Part shown: positions 7,634-14,906 of the stretch, piece after piece
Layout of the letters: each line of letters opens with the position of its first letter
Numbering within the stretch: the stretch's first letter is position 1
From: Verrucomicrobiota bacterium
GTDB taxonomy: Bacteria > Verrucomicrobiota > Verrucomicrobiia > Opitutales > Opitutaceae
DNA: 19,501 nucleotides
Assembly: GCA_003694825.1 (NCBI GenBank)
Contig: RFJS01000140.1
Coordinates: 1 to 19,501 of the forward strand
Direction of reading: 5' to 3'
Translations under genes and position numbers: made by a program
Notes under the pieces: model-generated
What the model was told of the DNA's origin: nothing
Seen by the model: only the letters and a program-made list of their open reading frames with translations
Databases searched by the model: none

Positions 7634-8683
7634 TCAGCCCCGCTCGCTGTCGGGAGAATCGCGCAGGGCCCAGAGTTGTCGGGCACGGCGGATGATGCGG
7701 TCGAGCGTGCGCGGGGTGACGGCCTGCTTGGGGTCATCGCCGATTCCGCGGCTGGGGTCGATGTGGGCCTCGATGCACAGGCCGTCGGCACCGTAGACGA
7801 TGGCGGCCAGGGAACAGGCCTCGACGTAGGTGGATTTGCCGACGGCGTGAGACGGATCGACGATGACCGGAGCCCAGGTGCGCTCCTTGAGCAGCGGCGT
7901 GATCGATTCGTCGGGATGATTGCGGTAGCCTTCCAGGCCCGGGGTGGTGCCGCGCGGACAGAGCATCACGTTGGGGTTGCCGAAGTGCACGATGTATTCG
8001 GCGGCGCAGATGAACTCGTCGATCGGCCCCATGTGACGGCCCCGCTTGAGCAGCACGACCGTGTCGCGGCCATGAATGGCGGCGCCGACCTGGCGCAACA
8101 GCGAGTAGTTCAGGGCGTTGCGCGTGCCGATCTGGATCATGGGCACCCCCGCGTCGAGGGCGAGGCGCAGCTGTTCCTCGTCCATGACCTCGGTGTTGAC
8201 GGGCAGGCCGGTCTGTCGGGACGCCTCGAGGAGGATTTCGAGCGATTTGTCGTCTCCCTGAAACGAATACGGATTGGTGCGCGGTTTCCAGACGCCGCCC
8301 CGCAGCACGTTGGCGCCGGCTTCCTTGATGGCGTGGGCGGATTCGATGAACAGGGAGGGGTTTTTCGGGTCGACCGTGCAGGGACGGGCGATGACGAGCA
8401 GCTCCTTGCGCACTTCCACGCCGCCGATGCGGATGACGTGGTTGGCGAGGTCGGAGCGGACGTCCATGAGCTTGTAGGGCGACTGGAGCGTGTCGATGCG
8501 ATCGATGTAGGGAAGACCCTCGATGCGGGCCTGCATCGTCTCGCTGCGTTCGTCGCCGACGATGGCGTAGACGCTGCGCGTCGCGCCGATGATGGGCTGA
8601 ATGCGGCAGCCGAACTCTTCGACGATGCGGACGACTTCTTCGAGCTGTTCGGGGGTGAGGCTGGTCCCTTTGGGGATGATCAT
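7634..8683 (-). CDS. 3-deoxy-7-phosphoheptulonate (DAHP) synthase-like protein, type I-beta, divergent active-site loops
   Basis: A 349-residue protein of the DAHP synthase class that carries a ferredoxin-like N-terminal regulatory domain (residues 1-75) before a TIM barrel. DAHP synthase condenses PEP and erythrose 4-phosphate at the head of the shikimate pathway. Seen: RGGVWKPRTNPYSFQG (128-143) with the PEP-binding KPRT, and the likely metal ligands Cys102, His279 (DPSH), Glu305 and an Asp at 316/317. Several usually invariant loops differ: AGPC reads ARPC (99-102), KRG is followed by RHMGPIDE with one extra residue, CERG reads CPRG (242-245), and DPSHGTG reads DPSHAVG. It could be a normal clade variant or a paralogue with another substrate. 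No shikimate genes adjoin. ATG 8683 has no Shine-Dalgarno sequence. Confidence 0.82.
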   Translation of the reverse strand: MIIPKGTSLTPEQLEEVVRIVEEFGCRIQPIIGATRSVYAIVGDERSETMQARIEGLPYIDRIDTLQSPYKLMDVRSDLANHVIRIGGVEVRKELLVIARPCTVDPKNPSLFIESAHAIKEAGANVLRGGVWKPRTNPYSFQGDDKSLEILLEASRQTGLPVNTEVMDEEQLRLALDAGVPMIQIGTRNALNYSLLRQVGAAIHGRDTVVLLKRGRHMGPIDEFICAAEYIVHFGNPNVMLCPRGTTPGLEGYRNHPDESITPLLKERTWAPVIVDPSHAVGKSTYVEACSLAAIVYGADGLCIEAHIDPSRGIGDDPKQAVTPRTLDRIIRRARQLWALRDSPDSERG

Positions 8684-8819
8684 GGCGTTTGCGGGAGGAA
8701 AAAATGTCGCTGGTTAACGAAGCGGCAACCGACGGGCCAGAAGAAATGCGGCACGAGTCGGCGGCGTGGCGCCCCGGCGGTGCGGCCGGCGCGGGGATGC
8801 CGGGTGCCCGGGCGCGGCT

Positions 8820-9626
8820 TCAGAGCTGCCGCAGTTCGTGCAATTCGGGCTCGAGTGCCGCGAACTCCTCGGGCGGCGCGGCGACGTAGCGGGTCGGCTG
8901 CATGTGCACATCGAAGGCTTTCAGGGGAAAGGGCGAGCCGTCCAGAAACTCGACGCGAACGCCGGTGGTCTGACAGAAGGCCCAGGCGGCGACGATGTCC
9001 CATGCCTTGACCGTGAGGTCGACGGCGGCGTCGATTTTGCCGAAGGCCACGTAGGCGAGATGGAGGGAGCCCGCCCCCCAGGCGCGGAGCTTGTAGCCGG
9101 AAATCAGCCTGGAAACGACTGGCAGGTAGCGCTCGCCGATGGGCGCGTGCAGCGCGAGGATCTTCTCCGCTCCCCGCGGATGTTCTTCGCGTTCGATCGG
9201 CTGGCCGTCGCGAAACAGGCCGATGGCCGGTCCACCGTGGAAGAGGGCGCGAAGGCCGAAGTCGTAGAGGAATCCGCACACCGGCACGCCGCGGTCGAGC
9301 AGGGCGAGCGAGATGGAGCAGAAGGGGATGCCGATGGCGAAGTTGTTGGTGCCGTCGATCGGGTCGAGCATCCAGGCGAAGCGGGCGGTCACCGGAGTCG
9401 GCGGCGCTTCCGGGTCGGACTCTTCGCTGAAGAACTGGTCTTCCGGGAACCGTTTGCGCAGGGCCGCGAAGATGGCCTCGGAGACGGCGAGATCGGCCGG
9501 GGTCACGCGGGTGCCATCGTGTTTCCAGAGCGTTTCGGCCCGGCCGAAGTGCTGGTGAAAGTAGTCGACCTGCTCGCGGATGGCGAGCAGGGCGGCGGTC
9601 ATGCGGCGCATGGCGGCGTCATCCAT
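8820..9626 (-). CDS. Inositol monophosphatase family protein
   Basis: A 268-residue Mg-dependent phosphatase of the IMPase/FBPase superfamily. Seen: SEES with Glu68/Glu69 as first metal ligands, LDPIDGTNNF with Asp88 and Asp91 (the metal-binding signature), and KAWDIVAAW with Asp210, the third metal site. An Arg/Ala/Gly-rich segment at 181-187 corresponds to the substrate-side region. The substrate could be inositol phosphate, histidinol phosphate or another sugar phosphate; the sequence alone does not decide. ATG 9626 is chosen because upstream residues in the same open frame are Pro/Arg-rich and antisense to the neighbouring kinase. The gene sits 136 bases upstream of the DAHP-synthase-like gene and 97 bases downstream of the PfkB kinase, all on the minus strand. 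Confidence 0.88.
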   Translation of the reverse strand: MDDAAMRRMTAALLAIREQVDYFHQHFGRAETLWKHDGTRVTPADLAVSEAIFAALRKRFPEDQFFSEESDPEAPPTPVTARFAWMLDPIDGTNNFAIGIPFCSISLALLDRGVPVCGFLYDFGLRALFHGGPAIGLFRDGQPIEREEHPRGAEKILALHAPIGERYLPVVSRLISGYKLRAWGAGSLHLAYVAFGKIDAAVDLTVKAWDIVAAWAFCQTTGVRVEFLDGSPFPLKAFDVHMQPTRYVAAPPEEFAALEPELHELRQL

Positions 9627-9723
9627 CCCGCCAGTGAAAGCAACGGCACCGGGAAAAGGGAAAGAGAAAGTGACCGGCGCCGGCGGCGAGACGCGGCCCC
9701 GGGCCCGTCCCGGAGAGCGGCCG

Positions 9724-10656
9724 TCAGCCGCCTGCCTCCGGCAACCCGAAGGGAGTGAGGTCAAACTCGGCCACGCCGGGCGAAGCCGCGTTGGCCGAGG
9801 CCAGGGGCAGGGCGAAGGCGACGGCCTTTTCCAGCGGCCATCCACGCACTTCGATCCCGTAGAGGCAGCCGGCCATGAAGACGTCACCGCTGCCGGTCGG
9901 GGAGACTTCTTCGACGCTTTCCGGCCGGATGCTGAAGGGGGCGGCGTGTCGGGAGGCGCACCAGACGGGATTGGGGCCGTCGGTGATGATCCATGCCGCG
10001 GGGCGGTCCCGGGCGAGGCGCGCCGTCAGGATTTCGGGCATGCGGGCCTCGGTGAGGGCCTCGGGGGATTCGCCGACGAGACCGGCCAGTTCGGCACGGT
10101 TGATCTTCACGAGGGTGGCGGGCAGACGGCCGAACCACGCCAGCGGAGGGCCGTAGGTGTCGACGTAGAGACGACGGCCCGCCTCGACATGGCTTTCGAT
10201 CGCCGCGCGCAGGGGATCCCAGCGGGAATCGGTCCACGCCGGGATGCTGCCGGACACCGTGAGCACGGCCTCCGCCGGAAGGGCGCGGATAGAGTCGGCG
10301 CAGGCGGCGATGGCTTCGGCGGCGATTTCGTTTTCCGCCCCGAGAAACGTTGTCTCCGCCCGGCCGGGGGCGCGGACGACCGCGCCGGTGCGCGTCTCCG
10401 CCGGGGTGCGGAATGCCCGGAAGGGTATGGCGTGTTCGCGCAACCACGCCTCACAGCGCACGCCGGTGGCGCCTCCGGAAAACAGCAGGGCCTCGGAGGC
10501 GGCGCCCATGCGGGTGAGCATGCGGGTGACGTTGATGCCCTTGCCGCCGACTTGAAAGGACTCGGCCTTCGCGCGCTGCGTGGCCCCTTCGCGCCAGGTG
10601 TCGAATGTGTAGGTGGTCTCGGCGAGAAGATTGGCGGTGAGCGTGACGATGATCAT
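9724..10656 (-). CDS. PfkB-family hexose kinase (1-phosphofructokinase / tagatose-6-phosphate kinase-like)
   Basis: A 310-residue ATP-dependent sugar kinase. The start MIIVTLTANLLAETTY and the GGKGINVTRML segment (37-47) are typical of the 1-phosphofructokinase branch of PfkB. The catalytic signature reads SPTGSGDVFMAG, with base Asp258 and Ser in place of the common Ala. A KINRAEL segment matches the middle KxNxxE motif of this branch. The substrate is probably a phosphorylated ketohexose, but this is not provable here. ATG 10656 overlaps the stop of the upstream MFS gene (ATGA), so the frame being open far upstream is chance. The pair probably acts as an uptake and phosphorylation unit. Confidence 0.85.
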   Translation of the reverse strand: MIIVTLTANLLAETTYTFDTWREGATQRAKAESFQVGGKGINVTRMLTRMGAASEALLFSGGATGVRCEAWLREHAIPFRAFRTPAETRTGAVVRAPGRAETTFLGAENEIAAEAIAACADSIRALPAEAVLTVSGSIPAWTDSRWDPLRAAIESHVEAGRRLYVDTYGPPLAWFGRLPATLVKINRAELAGLVGESPEALTEARMPEILTARLARDRPAAWIITDGPNPVWCASRHAAPFSIRPESVEEVSPTGSGDVFMAGCLYGIEVRGWPLEKAVAFALPLASANAASPGVAEFDLTPFGLPEAGG

Positions 10657-12140
10657 GGCCGGGGCGGGTTTTCCTTTTCGGGGGATGGCGAGGCCGGCGA
10701 CCGATGAGCCCGGGCCGGTCGACGGGCAGGCAGGTCGTTGCCGCGGCGCGTGAAGACGTAGTTGACGAGGAACGTCAGGCCCAGCAGGGCGAAGAGCTGG
10801 CGGGACGATCGCATGGCGCCGACCACCCGGGTGACCGAGGCCGACCGGGGTTCGGCGACCTTCAGCAGCACCAGCCCCGAGAGTGGCACGATGGCGTGGT
10901 GGATGATCGCCATGCCGTGGTAGACGTCGAGCTTGGCGTAGCCGGCGGTCATGGCCGTCTCCAGCAGATAGCCGCCGAGGATCGGCGCGAGCGCGCCGGT
11001 GAGCGAGGTGACGGCGAGATTGACGCTGATCGAGGCGGTCTTCGCCTCCGGCGGGACCAGTTTGAGCAGGAAATTGAACTGCCCGAGAATGAAGCCTGCG
11101 GAAAAGGTTCCGCCCGAGGCGTAGAGCAGCTTGAGAATCCAGGTGTTTTCCGGGGTCAGCAGCGCCCAGGCGAACCCGGGCAGCATCCACAGCGCGAGGG
11201 CCACGATCATGGTCGGCCGGTTGCCGTGGGTATCCAGAAATTGCCCCCAGGCGGGCATCGCGATGGCGCCGGTGACGCTGGAGATGACGATGAGCATGCT
11301 CACCTCGGAGACGGGCATCTGCAGGCCATCGTAGAGAAAGACCATGAAGAACGGGCCGAATGTGCCGTTGGCCAGGCCGAACACCGCCCCGAAAGCAAAA
11401 TACCACAGCAGCGGACGACGTTGCAGCATGACGCGCATCTGACTGCGAATGTCGTGCCCCCCCTCGCGCTCGGGCCGTTCCGAAGTTCGAAGGATGCGGT
11501 GCTGCAGGAAGATGGACACCGCCCGCAGGGCAACGGCCACGAGAATGAGGATCTGCATGCCGAGCACGCGGTTGTCGCCGTCGATTCGGGTGAGCACTTC
11601 GCCGGCGGTGAGAAGAAACACGACCGTCGAGAGCTGCAGGAGGCGGTTGCGCCGGCCAAAGTATTTGCCGCGGATGCGCTCCGGCACCCACTCCTGGATC
11701 CACGACGTCCAGGAGACGCCGACGATGGACTGAAACAGCGCGGAGAGCGCGAAGAGCAGGAAGAACAGCCGCCCGGCGGCCTCCATGTCGTCGGTCGGCA
11801 CATACGGCAGCGCCAGCCCGAGCGTGACCCAGGAAGTCAGGTGCAGCCACGAGAAGAACAGGGTGATCGCCTTCTGTGACCAGCGGCGCGTGAGCAGCGG
11901 GGTGAGCAACAGCTGGATGACATTGCTCCATGCCGGCAGCGAGGCGATGGCGCCGAACATCGTCTCGTTCAGCGGAAAGGTCTTCGTCAGGAGCATGGCG
12001 ACGATGAAGTTGCCGGGCAGGGTCATGTAGACCAGCGGCATGGCGACGAGCCCTTCGGTCGTGCAGAGCGAGAGATTGCGGCGCAGCTGGCTTGACGGGC
12101 GGCGCTTGCGTTTGTCCGGGGTTTCCTCGTGCGAAGGCAT
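10653..12140 (-). CDS. MFS transporter
   Basis: A 495-residue integral membrane protein with about 12 hydrophobic segments, a basic N-terminal tail (residues 1-25) and a Pro/Arg-rich C-terminal tail of about 35 residues. The loop WVPERIRGKYFGRRNR between early segments has the charged pattern common to MFS proteins. A second cytoplasmic loop of about 35 charged residues lies mid-protein, around 215-250. The transported compound is unknown. Overlap with the downstream PfkB kinase (ATGA, 10653-10656) suggests a sugar, which is inference. It starts at ATG 12140 and is divergent from the DNA glycosylase across 85 bases. Confidence 0.85.
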   Translation of the reverse strand: MPSHEETPDKRKRRPSSQLRRNLSLCTTEGLVAMPLVYMTLPGNFIVAMLLTKTFPLNETMFGAIASLPAWSNVIQLLLTPLLTRRWSQKAITLFFSWLHLTSWVTLGLALPYVPTDDMEAAGRLFFLLFALSALFQSIVGVSWTSWIQEWVPERIRGKYFGRRNRLLQLSTVVFLLTAGEVLTRIDGDNRVLGMQILILVAVALRAVSIFLQHRILRTSERPEREGGHDIRSQMRVMLQRRPLLWYFAFGAVFGLANGTFGPFFMVFLYDGLQMPVSEVSMLIVISSVTGAIAMPAWGQFLDTHGNRPTMIVALALWMLPGFAWALLTPENTWILKLLYASGGTFSAGFILGQFNFLLKLVPPEAKTASISVNLAVTSLTGALAPILGGYLLETAMTAGYAKLDVYHGMAIIHHAIVPLSGLVLLKVAEPRSASVTRVVGAMRSSRQLFALLGLTFLVNYVFTRRGNDLPARRPARAHRSPASPSPEKENPPRP

Positions 12141-12225
12141 GAATCAGCGGCGATGCTCAAAGGGGGCGGGGAAAGATCAATTTGATTTGCGAAGCGGCCA
12201 TGAGATTCGCGAGCTTGCCGGGCCG
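12141..12225. promoter_or_regulatory. Short divergent promoter region between the MFS and DNA glycosylase genes
   Basis: An 85-base spacer between divergent starts, with an AT-richer patch at 12176-12189 (around TCAATTTGATTT). Both promoters must lie here or inside the gene starts. I cannot assign -35/-10 pairs with confidence. Confidence 0.3.
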
Positions 12226-12765
12226 ATGGCTCAGGTGCTCTCAGTTTCCCCGGTTGTGCGTCGCCGGGATACCGTGGCGATCGCGCGCAGGCTGCTCGGC
12301 TGTTGGCTGGTGGTGAAGGTCGACGGCGCATGGCGGGCGCATCGCATCAGCGAGGTCGAGGCTTACGACGGGCCCGAGGATCGGGCCTGCCACGCCAGCC
12401 GCGGGCGGACCCGGCGCACCGAGGTGATGTTTGCCCCGGGCGGCGTCTGGTATGTCTACCTGATCTACGGGATGCACGAAATGCTCAACCTCGTGACCGG
12501 CCCGGCCGACTACCCGGCGGCCGTGCTCATCCGCGGGGTGGACGGGATTTCCGGCCCGGGCCGACTGACGCGGGCCCTGGGGATCGACCGGCGTTTCAAC
12601 GGCCGGCCCGCGACGCGCGAGACAGGTCTTTTCATCGAGGACGACGGGTTCGTCGTGCCGGAGGGCGAAGTCCGGGTGACGCCGCGCATCGGTGTGGACT
12701 ACGCGGGCCCGGAATGGGCGGGCAAACCCTGGCGGTTTGTCTGGGAGCCCGGCGACACCGGATGA
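12226..12765 (+). CDS. 3-methyladenine DNA glycosylase (AAG/MPG family)
   Basis: A 179-residue base-excision repair enzyme that flips out and removes alkylated purines. Seen: ISEVEAYDGPEDRACHASRG (41-60), which contains the catalytic Glu45 and matches the human AAG region around Glu125; RTEVMFAPGGVWYVYLIYGM (64-83) with its conserved aromatic run; LNLVTG; and a GPGRLTRALGI segment typical of the family. ATG 12226 gives the normal bacterial length of about 180-200. The frame is open upstream but not conserved there. Next on the same strand is a DUF3108 gene, separated by a strong hairpin, so they may not be cotranscribed. Confidence 0.93.
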   Translation: MAQVLSVSPVVRRRDTVAIARRLLGCWLVVKVDGAWRAHRISEVEAYDGPEDRACHASRGRTRRTEVMFAPGGVWYVYLIYGMHEMLNLVTGPADYPAAVLIRGVDGISGPGRLTRALGIDRRFNGRPATRETGLFIEDDGFVVPEGEVRVTPRIGVDYAGPEWAGKPWRFVWEPGDTG

Positions 12766-12798
12766 CGGCAACGAGCGGAACCGGCCGGGCGGCAGGCG

Positions 12799-12824
12799 GA
12801 GCGGGTTGACGGAACAACCCGCTC
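12799..12824. repeat. 10-bp perfect hairpin between the DNA glycosylase and DUF3108 genes
   Basis: GAGCGGGTTG (12799-12808) is perfectly complementary to CAACCCGCTC (12815-12824) around the loop ACGGAA. It lies 34 bases past the glycosylase stop and 45 bases before the next start. There is no T-run, so it could be a pause or terminator element working with Rho, an mRNA stabiliser or an operator. Confidence 0.55.
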
Positions 12825-12868
12825 GACTCGAGGATCCCATCTCCAGACGATCCAGCGAAAACGCCACC

Positions 12869-13747
12869 GTGAAGCACTTACTCTCCCTTCGTTTCCTTTC
12901 CAGCACACTGCTTGTCTTCGCCCTCGCTCTCGGCGAGCTGTCTGCGGCCGATGCGCCTGCGTCCCAGCCGGCGGACGCTTCGAAGCGGCTCACGCGGGAG
13001 GATGTCGAGATCGGCCGGCTTGCCGAATTTCTCCGTCCCGGCGAAGAGGTCGCGCTCACCCTGAGCTGGGGCATCATCACCGCCGGGCAGACCCGCCTGA
13101 TCACCACGCTGTTTCAGTCGGAGGACGGAACGCGGTTTCGCGTGCGCGTCATTTCGGAGTCGCGGGGCATCGTCGATGCCTTGTATCCGATCCGCAATGA
13201 TTCCGAGTCGATCATCGATCCGGCCACGGGCCGCCCGCTCGAGATCCATATCTCCGGCCGCAACGGCAAGGATAAGACGAGCGCGACGACGGTCTATGAC
13301 TACGAGGCTGGCAAGGTGATCCACACGGACCACATTCGCCCGCATCGCAGCGGCACAGCCCAGCTCCCGGACGAGCCGGTGTTCGACGTCATGGTGACGA
13401 TGATGCGCGTGCGCGAGTGGGGCTTGAAGCCCGGCGATGTGCGCACGGTCAAGGCGTCCTTCGAAGACGACATCTACGAACTGCAGATCCGTGCCCTGAC
13501 GGAGGAAAAAGTGCGCACCCGGGCCGGGACGTTCAATGCCGTGAAGGTGGAGGTAACGCAGCTCGGTGAGCTGAAGGGGTTTTTCGAGAACGGGGGGAAG
13601 ATGTGGTATTGGATCTCGACGGGGCCGAATCCACAGATCGTGCGCATGGACATGAAGATGCCGGTGGGCACGATCCGGGGCGTGCTCGAATACGTGCGCA
13701 AGGTCGATGATCCCACCGTTTCCGGTGAGGGAACGGCCGCGCACTGA
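12869..13747 (+). CDS. Secreted or periplasmic DUF3108 domain protein
   Basis: A 292-residue protein starting at GTG 12869. Residues 1-27 form a signal peptide: Lys2 and Arg8, a hydrophobic stretch and a probable cleavage after Ser-Ala-Ala27. The mature part matches the DUF3108 pattern: an early LSWGIITAGQTRL strand where the family has a W-G-x-I-x-A-G motif, a central DYEAGKVIHTD segment, VFDVMVTMMRVREWGLKPGD, and ends with Lys/Met-rich beta strands. DUF3108 proteins are thought to be beta-barrel-like envelope proteins of unknown function. No ATG is available near the signal peptide, which supports GTG. It converges with the exonuclease-like gene, leaving an 18-base gap. Confidence 0.82.
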   Translation: MKHLLSLRFLSSTLLVFALALGELSAADAPASQPADASKRLTREDVEIGRLAEFLRPGEEVALTLSWGIITAGQTRLITTLFQSEDGTRFRVRVISESRGIVDALYPIRNDSESIIDPATGRPLEIHISGRNGKDKTSATTVYDYEAGKVIHTDHIRPHRSGTAQLPDEPVFDVMVTMMRVREWGLKPGDVRTVKASFEDDIYELQIRALTEEKVRTRAGTFNAVKVEVTQLGELKGFFENGGKMWYWISTGPNPQIVRMDMKMPVGTIRGVLEYVRKVDDPTVSGEGTAAH

Positions 13748-13765
13748 AGCGGCAGAGGCGCCGGC

Positions 13766-14761
13766 TCAGGGCGTGTCGCCGACCAGGGGAAGCTCGAGCT
13801 GGTTTTCGCGTCCGAGCGCCCAGGCTTCGATGCCGCGGCGGCGCAGTGTCTGGGCAAACTCAACGGCGAAGCCGTGCACCGTGTAGACGCGCCGGGGCTG
13901 CACGCGCTCGACGAACCGGATCAGATCGGGGAAGTCCGCGTGGTCCGAGAGCGGAAAGACGGCGTCGCATCGGTAGCGGTAGATCGCGCCGCGGTCGAGC
14001 GCCCAGCCGCTGACGGCGGCGGTGCGGGCAGCCCGGATCCGGCGCATCCATGGAGAGCGGGGCGATTGCTGCGGGGCGATGACCACGTGGCCCGAAACGG
14101 TTCCGTGGTCAAACTTTCGATACGGCGGAAAGCTGATGCCGAGCGATTCGTAGACGCGGGCGATGCGCCAGGCCTTTTCATGGAGCATCACCGGCAGCCC
14201 GGTGCCGCGCAGGCCGGCGAGCAGCTCCTGGGCGCGTCCCAGGCTGTAGCCGAAGAGGACGGGCACTGCGCCCTCGTCGATGGCGCGCCGGCAGAAATCG
14301 ACAATCCGCGCCATCACCTCCTCGGCCGGCGGAAATGCGTATTCGGGGCGTCCATAGGTCGTCTCCATGATGAGCGTGTCGGCCCGGGGCGTTTCACAGG
14401 TTTCGGCGGCGAGTCCGGGGCGGAGCTTGAAGTCGCCGGTGTAGAGCAGCGAGCCGTGGGCGTTTTCCACGCGGATCTGGGCGGAGCCGAGCACGTGGCC
14501 CGCCGGGTGGAGGGTGCAGACGGTCTCACTGTCGAGCGGATGCGGCCGGCCGAAGGGCACGGTGATCATTTCCCGTTTTACCGACATGCGCGCCGCCATC
14601 AGCGCGGCGGTGCCCGGCGAACACAGCACCGTGCGGTGACGGCCGAGGTGATCAAAGTGGGCGTGTGAGACGAAGGCGCGCTCGACGGCCTTGTGCGCGT
14701 CGAGATGCCACCCGATCTGAGGCAGGTGGATCCCGTGGCTGGCTTCGACTTTCCACGCCAT
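13766..14761 (-). CDS. Metallo-beta-lactamase fold exonuclease-like protein (ligase-associated exonuclease / RNase-type)
   Basis: A 331-residue MBL-fold hydrolase. Seen: SHAHFDHLG with His33, His35, Asp37 and His38 (the HxHxDH zinc site), HPAGHVLGSAQI with the next His, YTGDFKLRPG with the bridging Asp, METTYGRPEY, GYSLGRAQE, LSDHADFPDL and the final VYTVHGF. This order matches the beta-CASP-like mRNA 3'-end processing factor and DNA-ligase-associated exonuclease group. Family knowledge: the latter usually sits beside an ATP-dependent DNA ligase and a helicase, neither of which is in this window. DNA or RNA could be the substrate. ATG 14761 begins MAWKVEASHG, a common start for this group. 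A DNA glycosylase lies two genes away on the opposite strand. Confidence 0.87.
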   Translation of the reverse strand: MAWKVEASHGIHLPQIGWHLDAHKAVERAFVSHAHFDHLGRHRTVLCSPGTAALMAARMSVKREMITVPFGRPHPLDSETVCTLHPAGHVLGSAQIRVENAHGSLLYTGDFKLRPGLAAETCETPRADTLIMETTYGRPEYAFPPAEEVMARIVDFCRRAIDEGAVPVLFGYSLGRAQELLAGLRGTGLPVMLHEKAWRIARVYESLGISFPPYRKFDHGTVSGHVVIAPQQSPRSPWMRRIRAARTAAVSGWALDRGAIYRYRCDAVFPLSDHADFPDLIRFVERVQPRRVYTVHGFAVEFAQTLRRRGIEAWALGRENQLELPLVGDTP

Positions 14762-14865
14762 GGGCCAAGAGAAGGGACGGGCGTGGGAGGGGGCAAGGGA
14801 GGAGCGGGCCGGGGCTGGCGAGTTCGGACGCTGCTGTCCGGGGCGGGGAGAAGAGACGCCGACGG

Positions 14866-14881
14866 GCGCCGCCGGCGGCGC
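14866..14881. repeat. 16-bp perfect palindrome downstream of the AI-2E family gene
   Basis: GCGCCGCC followed by its exact complement GGCGGCGC, 26 bases past the minus-strand stop at 14907. It may be a terminator hairpin for that gene, but no T-run follows. Palindromes of this composition are not rare in such GC-rich DNA. Confidence 0.3.
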
Positions 14882-14906
14882 GTTTCGCGGCCGGCGCGAG
14901 GCGCTC

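Noticed and set aside
8704..8889. Plus-strand frame of 61 codons with an excellent GGGAGG ribosome-binding-like site five bases before ATG 8704
   Set aside because: The second half is antisense to the end of the phosphatase gene and reads as Ser/Gly/Ala-rich text. The GGGAGG may be chance. No homology was recognised, so it is not listed as a gene.
7526..9010. Plus-strand open frame of about 494 codons opposite the DAHP-synthase-like gene
   Set aside because: Shadow of the real gene on the other strand, with low-complexity acidic and arginine-rich translation.
9724..11931. The PfkB kinase frame staying open far upstream, which would suggest a 735-residue fusion
   Set aside because: The upstream part is Arg/Pro/His-rich and out of frame with the real MFS gene. 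The kinase has its own ATG overlapping the MFS stop.
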